DNA from: Prosthecobacter vanneervenii
Lineage (GTDB): Bacteria > Verrucomicrobiota > Verrucomicrobiia > Verrucomicrobiales > Verrucomicrobiaceae
Assembly: GCF_014203095.1 (NCBI RefSeq)
Contig: NZ_JACHIG010000009.1
Span: forward strand, 62,001-126,000
Reading direction: 5' to 3'
Length of the DNA stretch: 64,000 bases
The notes under the pieces are model-generated. The model saw only the letters and a program-made list of their open reading frames with translations, did no database searches and had not been told where the DNA came from. Below, in pieces: positions 59,295 to 64,000 of this stretch. Numbering within the stretch: position 1 is the first letter of the stretch; each line of letters opens with the position of its first letter. The position numbers were made by a program, and so were the translations under genes.

Positions 59295-62200
59295 CCCGCG
59301 GCGATGTCAAAGCGGCAGGTCACCACCACGCCACGCTTGACCTTGTTTTTAATCGTCAGCCGGGCCCCAATGAGGTTGGCGCGGTAATCCATCACCCGAA
59401 CCCCGATCCCGTTTTTCTTCCCGGACTTGGGCTTTTTCATGCCTGCACCATCATCCTCAATGCGCAGCTCCGCCTCCTTGGGGCCTACCTGCTGAAGGGA
59501 AATTTTCACCTGCGATGGTTTGCCATGCCTCAGCGCATTATTCACTGCCTCCTGGGCGATGCGGAAAAGATGCGTCTCGATGTCATTGGCCTGAGGTGCA
59601 ATGGCAGGGTCCACATTGCACTCGCAAGGCGTGCGAAAATTAGTCCTCACGGTCTCAGCCAGCAGTCGCAGCGCCCCCACAAGGCCGCGGTATTTGACTC
59701 CTGTGGGAGAAAGTCCGTGCGACATGCGGCGCACTTCAGAAACCGACTGGCGCAGCAGTTCATGAATACGTTGGGCCTGCTGCCTGGTATCTCCTGCAAG
59801 ATCCGACTCCAGCGCCTCCACCAGCGAAACGATGCCGGTCATGGTCTGGCCCACACCATCATGCAGGTCATGGCCCACGCGCGCCTGCTCCTGCTCCACC
59901 ACGCGCAGCACCTCCTGCTGCAGACGGTTGCGTTCCGTCATGTCCGTGCCGGTGACGACGATACGGTCATAGGTGCCATCAGGCTTGCGTGTGACGGTGC
60001 TGCGGATTTCCACATAGCGCCATTCACCGCTTTTTGTCCTCATGCGAGAGTCGGCAGGGGGATTTTCCTCCCCACGCATCAGCCGGGCAAAGCGCTCCTG
60101 GGAGCGAGCCGTCTCCGCCTCATCCATAAGCCCGAGCTCCCATGGTGTCTTGCCGATGATCTGCTCTTGCGCGTACCCCATCGTGGCGCTGAATGCGGAG
60201 TTTGCATGCACAAACCGCCCTTCGAGGTCAAGCACGGCAATAAAGGCAGATGTATGGCTGACCAGCGCCTGATTGTAGGCCAGCTCCCGCAGATAATTCA
60301 GCTCCACCTGCTTTCGCTCAGTGATATCTTCGACGACAGCAATGTGCCTCAAAGGCGGCTCGCCAGGGCGCCACATCGGCGAAACAGTCAGATGAATCCA
60401 ATGCTGCTCGCCATCAGGGCCCACGTTGCGCTTTTCCAGTTTAAAGCTGGGGATCTTTCCAGCCTTCAAAGCTTCCATTTGTGAGAGATCATCCTGCAAG
60501 TCATCTGAGCAGGTGATGTCCATGAAGGTCAGCTTCAGCATTTCCTCGGAGCTGCGACGGTTGATCTCGCACATCCTCTGGTTCACGCTGAGAAAGCGCC
60601 CGGTCGGCGTATCAATGACAGCCACTCCTACGGCCGCCTGCTCAAATACAGCGCGGAAACGCTGCTCGCTCTCCTGCAGCGCCTGCTCCACGCGTTTGCG
60701 CTCGGTGATGTCCTCCACCACCGCCACATGACGCAGTGGCTCTTCACCGGGCAGCCACATGGGTGAGACGGTAAGATTGACCCACTTCACAGTTCCATCC
60801 GGGAGGATGTTGCGCTTCTCGAGGTTGTAATTGCGGATTTTTCCGGCTTTCAGAGCTTCCATTCGCTCCAGCGATCGAGGAAGATCCTCCGCGCAGGTCA
60901 ACTCTTTGAAGGTCAGCTTCAGCATCTCCGCCCGGGTGCGCAGATTGATCTCACAGATGCGCTGGTTTACGTTCAAGAAGCGGCCGGTGACGGTATCCAT
61001 CTCTGCCACACCGACAGCAGCCTGCTCAAAGACAGCCCTGAACCGCTGCTCACTCTCACGCAATGCCTGTTCGGCCTGCTTCCGGTCCGAGATGTCCGAA
61101 ATGGTGCCCGTCATGCGTATGGGCTGGCCTTGCTCATCCCAGTCGGCTTCTCCTCGGGTGAGAAACCAGCGAAAATCACCTTTCTTGGTTCGCAGCCGCA
61201 GTTCCACCTGGTAGGGCACCCGCTTGTCAAAATGCTCCTGTCTCGCAGCTTTCACCCGCGGCCAGTCTTCCGGATGCAGACGAGACATGAAGGCCTCCTG
61301 ATCGGTCCCTAGAGGCTCATCATCATCAAAGCCCAGCATCTGCTTCCAGCGTGGCGAGAGGTAAGTTCCTCCCGTGATGAGGTTCCAGTCCCACAGGCCG
61401 TCAGTAGTGGCGCGCATGGCTCGCGCATAGCGCTCCTCGCTCACCAGGAGTTCCAGCCGGCGTTTCTCCCCCTCGATGGCCAGCGCCGCCAGTCGTGCTG
61501 CCGCAGTGATCGTCTGAATTTCTGCCTGGTCTGGATTATGAATCTCCCGCCGATAGCAGGCAAAGGCACCTAGCACCTGCCCTGTTCCACTGACTACAGG
61601 CTCCGACCAGCAGGAGCTCAGCCGGGCTTTTTCCGAGAGCCTGTGGTAGGCCTCCAGCCGAGGTTCAGAGCGGATGTCCGCACAGATCACTCGCTTGCCG
61701 GTAAAGGTGGCCACCCCACAGATGCCGATGTCAGGCGAGATGGGAGTGCCATCCAGGGCCTTTTTGACATATTCTGGCAGACTGGGAGCAGCGACCATTT
61801 CCAGCCGGGTGCCTGTTTTATCTGCCAGCATGATGCTGCAGCGCATGCCCTGATTGCCCGCTTCGACACTGCGCACAATGGCCTCCAGCACGGCTGTGTA
61901 TGGGGCCCCTTCGACGATCAGCTGCAGATTGTGTGCCTCACGCTCTTCAGCAGCCTTGCGCCGCGAAATGTCCTCCAAGGTCCCCGTCATTCGCAGAGCA
62001 CGGTTCTCCACATCTCGCACTATGACTTTCCCACGGCCCATCACCCACTTCCACGAACCGTCTTTGCACCGCATGCGAAACTCATGGACAAAATCGTCCG
62101 ATTTGCATGTCAGGTGGTCATTCACCGCCTTCTCTGTTCCGGCCAGATCGTCCGGATGCACCAGGGGGTGCCAGCCGTTTTCTGAACCGGGTATCCACTC

Positions 62201-62758
62201 ATTGGCCCCAAAGCCAAGCATCATTTTGAACTGGCTGGAACGAAAGATCTTGTTGCTCGCGAGATCCCAGTCCCACACGCCAAACCCAGAACTTTCCAAG
62301 GCAAACTTCCACCTTTGCTCGCCTTCCTGCAAACGCTGCTCTGCCTGAACCCGCTCGGTAATGTCACGCCCCACCGACTGCATCTCCTGCAAATGCCCCT
62401 GCGCGTCAAAAAAGGCGCGGTTGACGAATTCCATCCACCGCACGCGCTTTTTGCCGTCATAAACCCGGTTCTCAATCACTACCACCGGAGTCTTCGGCGA
62501 GAGCATTCGGAGCCGGCCCTCGATCAGAGAAAGATCGTCTGCCACGACTGAAGGCTGCCAGGGCATGCCTATCAGTTCTTCATGCGTCTTGCCAAAAAAG
62601 CGGCAGTACACCTCGTTCACATACGTGATGGTGCCATCCGGTCGAAAACGGCAGATCAGCTCCGTCAAATCCTCCACCACCGTGCGGTAGGAATCTGGGG
62701 TCAGCAACGCATGCGGGGGCGCAGGCACCGCAGTGGTTGAAGTCTTGCGTGTCTTCAT
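59285..62758 (-). CDS. multi-PAS/GAF sensor histidine kinase (NarL-type, HisKA_3)
   Basis: 1157 residues, no membrane segment, so a cytoplasmic sensor. In order: PAS (~20-140), PAS with PAC (~150-275), GAF (~285-430), PAS (~440-560), two very similar PAS units (~570-690 and ~700-815), PAS (~825-940), HisKA_3 with the phospho-acceptor in GHDLHDGVGQTMTGIVSLV, and HATPase with EAVNNALRH, DDGAGM and GIGVRVMDYRA. Each PAS ends in a DITER-type PAC motif. The family works with LuxR-type response regulators; none is adjacent. The many PAS domains suggest integration of several cytoplasmic or redox signals. Confidence 0.92.
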   Translation of the reverse strand: MKTRKTSTTAVPAPPHALLTPDSYRTVVEDLTELICRFRPDGTITYVNEVYCRFFGKTHEELIGMPWQPSVVADDLSLIEGRLRMLSPKTPVVVIENRVYDGKKRVRWMEFVNRAFFDAQGHLQEMQSVGRDITERVQAEQRLQEGEQRWKFALESSGFGVWDWDLASNKIFRSSQFKMMLGFGANEWIPGSENGWHPLVHPDDLAGTEKAVNDHLTCKSDDFVHEFRMRCKDGSWKWVMGRGKVIVRDVENRALRMTGTLEDISRRKAAEEREAHNLQLIVEGAPYTAVLEAIVRSVEAGNQGMRCSIMLADKTGTRLEMVAAPSLPEYVKKALDGTPISPDIGICGVATFTGKRVICADIRSEPRLEAYHRLSEKARLSSCWSEPVVSGTGQVLGAFACYRREIHNPDQAEIQTITAAARLAALAIEGEKRRLELLVSEERYARAMRATTDGLWDWNLITGGTYLSPRWKQMLGFDDDEPLGTDQEAFMSRLHPEDWPRVKAARQEHFDKRVPYQVELRLRTKKGDFRWFLTRGEADWDEQGQPIRMTGTISDISDRKQAEQALRESEQRFRAVFEQAAVGVAEMDTVTGRFLNVNQRICEINLRTRAEMLKLTFKELTCAEDLPRSLERMEALKAGKIRNYNLEKRNILPDGTVKWVNLTVSPMWLPGEEPLRHVAVVEDITERKRVEQALQESEQRFRAVFEQAAVGVAVIDTPTGRFLSVNQRMCEINRRSSEEMLKLTFMDITCSDDLQDDLSQMEALKAGKIPSFKLEKRNVGPDGEQHWIHLTVSPMWRPGEPPLRHIAVVEDITERKQVELNYLRELAYNQALVSHTSAFIAVLDLEGRFVHANSAFSATMGYAQEQIIGKTPWELGLMDEAETARSQERFARLMRGEENPPADSRMRTKSGEWRYVEIRSTVTRKPDGTYDRIVVTGTDMTERNRLQQEVLRVVEQEQARVGHDLHDGVGQTMTGIVSLVEALESDLAGDTRQQAQRIHELLRQSVSEVRRMSHGLSPTGVKYRGLVGALRLLAETVRTNFRTPCECNVDPAIAPQANDIETHLFRIAQEAVNNALRHGKPSQVKISLQQVGPKEAELRIEDDGAGMKKPKSGKKNGIGVRVMDYRANLIGARLTIKNKVKRGVVVTCRFDIAAGKK

Positions 62759-62818
62759 TTCAGCACAGCGTCACCATACCCTAGTGTGGTGCACAAGCCA
62801 CCTCACAGATGAGGGGGG

Positions 62819-63685
62819 TCAGGGAATGTAGCCCATGGATTTCATCCATTCGGCCACACGGTCTGGCCAGTCATTCACAGGGCCGCCGCTCTTGCGCATG
62901 CCAAAGCCATGGCCGCCTTTGGCGTAAATGTGCAGTTCGCAGGGGATGTTAAGCTTCTTGTACTCAATGTAGAGCAGGGCGCTGGCGCTGGCGGGCCAGG
63001 GATCGTCATTGGCATGCACAAGGCACATGGGCGGCGATTTGGCCGTGACTTCAAAGCCCGGCAGAAGATGCGAGATGTCATCTTTGCTCACAAGGTAAGC
63101 CGGATACACGGGAATGGCGAAATTCGGCGTGGCATCCTCCACATCCAGCGCGGGATCAGTCGTATAGGTCCGCTCATTCGCATGCAGAGACGTCATGACC
63201 GTAAGATGCCCGCCGGCAGAAAAACCCAGGATGCCGATGCGGTCCGGCTTCAGCCCCCACTCCTGAGCGCGATGGCGGATGATTCCCATGGCGCGCTGTG
63301 CATCCTGCAGCGCCTCGCGGCCAGGATCTTTGGGGTCGCGCTTTGGCACGCGATACTTGAGCAGGATGCCGGTGACACCATGCTTCACCAGGAAATCGCA
63401 CACCTGAGACCCCTCATGTTCATAAGCCAGGATGCCATAGCCGCCACCAGGGCATACCAGCACCGCAGTGCCATTGGGCTTCTCAGGCTTGAAGACCGTG
63501 ATCATAGGATCGGTCACATTGGTGATGCGAACCACGTCCTCCGCAGACTTTTTCGGCACCTCCTTTTCAGCCTCGATCTTCACCCCCGGCTTTTCAGGTG
63601 CTCCGCCAGGCCAGAGTTTCACAACGACGGGATCCGCAGCAAAAAGCGACGAAGAGACAAGCAGAAGAGCGGGAAGGAGCTTCAT
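62819..63685 (-). CDS. exported alpha/beta hydrolase (acetyl xylan esterase-like)
   Basis: 288 residues with signal peptide MKLLPALLLVSSSLFAADP. The oxyanion-hole segment VLVCPGGGYGILAYEHEG, nucleophile Ser in IGILGFSAGGHL, Asp in VHANDDPWPAS and His in GGHGFGM form the catalytic set. This branch of the family acts as a carbohydrate or xylan esterase in many PVC genomes. It is 22 bases behind the partial gene at the right edge, on the same strand, hence likely an operon. Confidence 0.88.
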   Translation of the reverse strand: MKLLPALLLVSSSLFAADPVVVKLWPGGAPEKPGVKIEAEKEVPKKSAEDVVRITNVTDPMITVFKPEKPNGTAVLVCPGGGYGILAYEHEGSQVCDFLVKHGVTGILLKYRVPKRDPKDPGREALQDAQRAMGIIRHRAQEWGLKPDRIGILGFSAGGHLTVMTSLHANERTYTTDPALDVEDATPNFAIPVYPAYLVSKDDISHLLPGFEVTAKSPPMCLVHANDDPWPASASALLYIEYKKLNIPCELHIYAKGGHGFGMRKSGGPVNDWPDRVAEWMKSMGYIP

Positions 63686-63707
63686 GGTGCCGCTATTGGA
63701 GCGGAAT

Positions 63708-64000
63708 TCACCGCGCAGCGCAAGGCAGCATCATCGCATCCCGCATGCCGTGGAGAATTTTTTTGTCCGCCGGACAAACGGTGGCCAGCACGCCACCGAG
63801 AGCAGGATCATGGTCCTCCTCCGATGTGGCAAAGTAATACGGGCACAACCGCACCCGGCTCTGCATGGCGCGCGTCGCCTGCCTGTCCTCATCCCACGCT
63901 GGATGTGAGACCACCCTGGCACGGTGAAACTCCTGAAGCACAAAGGGATTGCTCGGGAAACTGGCCAGCGCCTCATCAATCGCTGCGCCCCACTGCTCAT
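63708..64000 (-). CDS. C-terminal part of an unrecognised protein, cut by window end
   Basis: The frame is open from the stop at 63708 to the window end (about 97 residues). The sequence EQWGAAIDEALASFPSNPF then VVSHPAWDEDRQATRAMQSR and VCPADKKILHGMRDAMMLPC has normal composition for a soluble protein. An overlapping frame (63731-64000) has lower-quality composition and is a shadow. No family can be named from this fragment. Confidence 0.6.
   Translation of the reverse strand, partial: EQWGAAIDEALASFPSNPFVLQEFHRARVVSHPAWDEDRQATRAMQSRVRLCPYYFATSEEDHDPALGGVLATVCPADKKILHGMRDAMMLPCAAR

Noticed and set aside
59258-60484. 408-codon open frame on the plus strand
   Set aside because: Antisense to the histidine kinase C-terminal domains with their HisKA_3 and HATPase motifs.
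1-64000. mobile elements, CRISPR arrays, tRNA or rRNA genes
   Set aside because: No transposase, integrase, regularly spaced repeats, cloverleaf or rRNA-like sequence was found on reading through the intergenic regions.

Overview
The window comes from a free-living member of the Verrucomicrobiota, most likely the Verrucomicrobiaceae (Prosthecobacter/Verrucomicrobium type). This is inferred from the mix of families: DUF1549/DUF1553 paired with DUF1501, sulfatase, DUF1080, PQQ-like propellers, a PQQ sugar dehydrogenase fused to cytochrome c, PEP-CTERM, TAT-exported Gfo/Idh/MocA proteins, and a Dxs with a GDA motif that I recall from chlamydial enzymes. The DNA is GC-rich and almost fully coding. 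I saw no insertion sequence, phage gene, CRISPR array, tRNA or rRNA. The window reads as chromosomal backbone rather than an island.

Layout. 0-9.1 kb: exported catabolic proteins (partial PQQ-like propeller, ceramidase-like hydrolase, Uma2 nuclease, sugar isomerase/epimerase, PQQ dehydrogenase-cytochrome c) and small proteins. 9.1-14.8 kb: housekeeping genes (tsaD, cvfB-like), an RpiB-GlyA fusion and an arginine-phosphatase-type LMW phosphatase. 15-21 kb: a transmembrane Ser/Thr kinase with a discoidin-like ectodomain, a ParA ATPase overlapping a roadblock-like protein, and an exported trypsin-like protease. 21-26.5 kb: an EF-hand/redoxin/haem/copper-monooxygenase multidomain protein, an NHL propeller, DUF1080, and a two-gene operon with a ribbon-helix-helix-like protein. 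26.5-28 kb: ECF sigma factor, membrane protein and Spy/CnrX-like sensor. 28-37 kb: folD, S10 peptidase, sulfatase, DUF1549/1553 + DUF1501, PEP-CTERM protein. 37-42.7 kb: xseB-dxs, SUMF1-domain protein, pheA, scpB. 42.8-52.8 kb: an uncharacterised protein family present twice, cupin, 2-hydroxyacid dehydrogenase, radC, polyprenyl synthase, amidase and LysM lipoprotein, pseudopilin, tlyA. 52.8-64 kb: MFS transporter coupled to a nitrilase-type amidase, gmk, Gfo/Idh/MocA, HlyD adaptor, alpha/beta hydrolases and a six-PAS histidine kinase.

The most unusual items are the RpiB-GlyA fusion inside a ywlE-rpiB-glyA gene order, the duplicated unknown family (42.8 and 51.3 kb), the ParA/roadblock-like overlapping pair, the four-module redox protein at 21-23 kb, and a possibly frameshifted small secreted Cys peptide at 9.1 kb. 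All family assignments were read by eye from the sequence without database searches.
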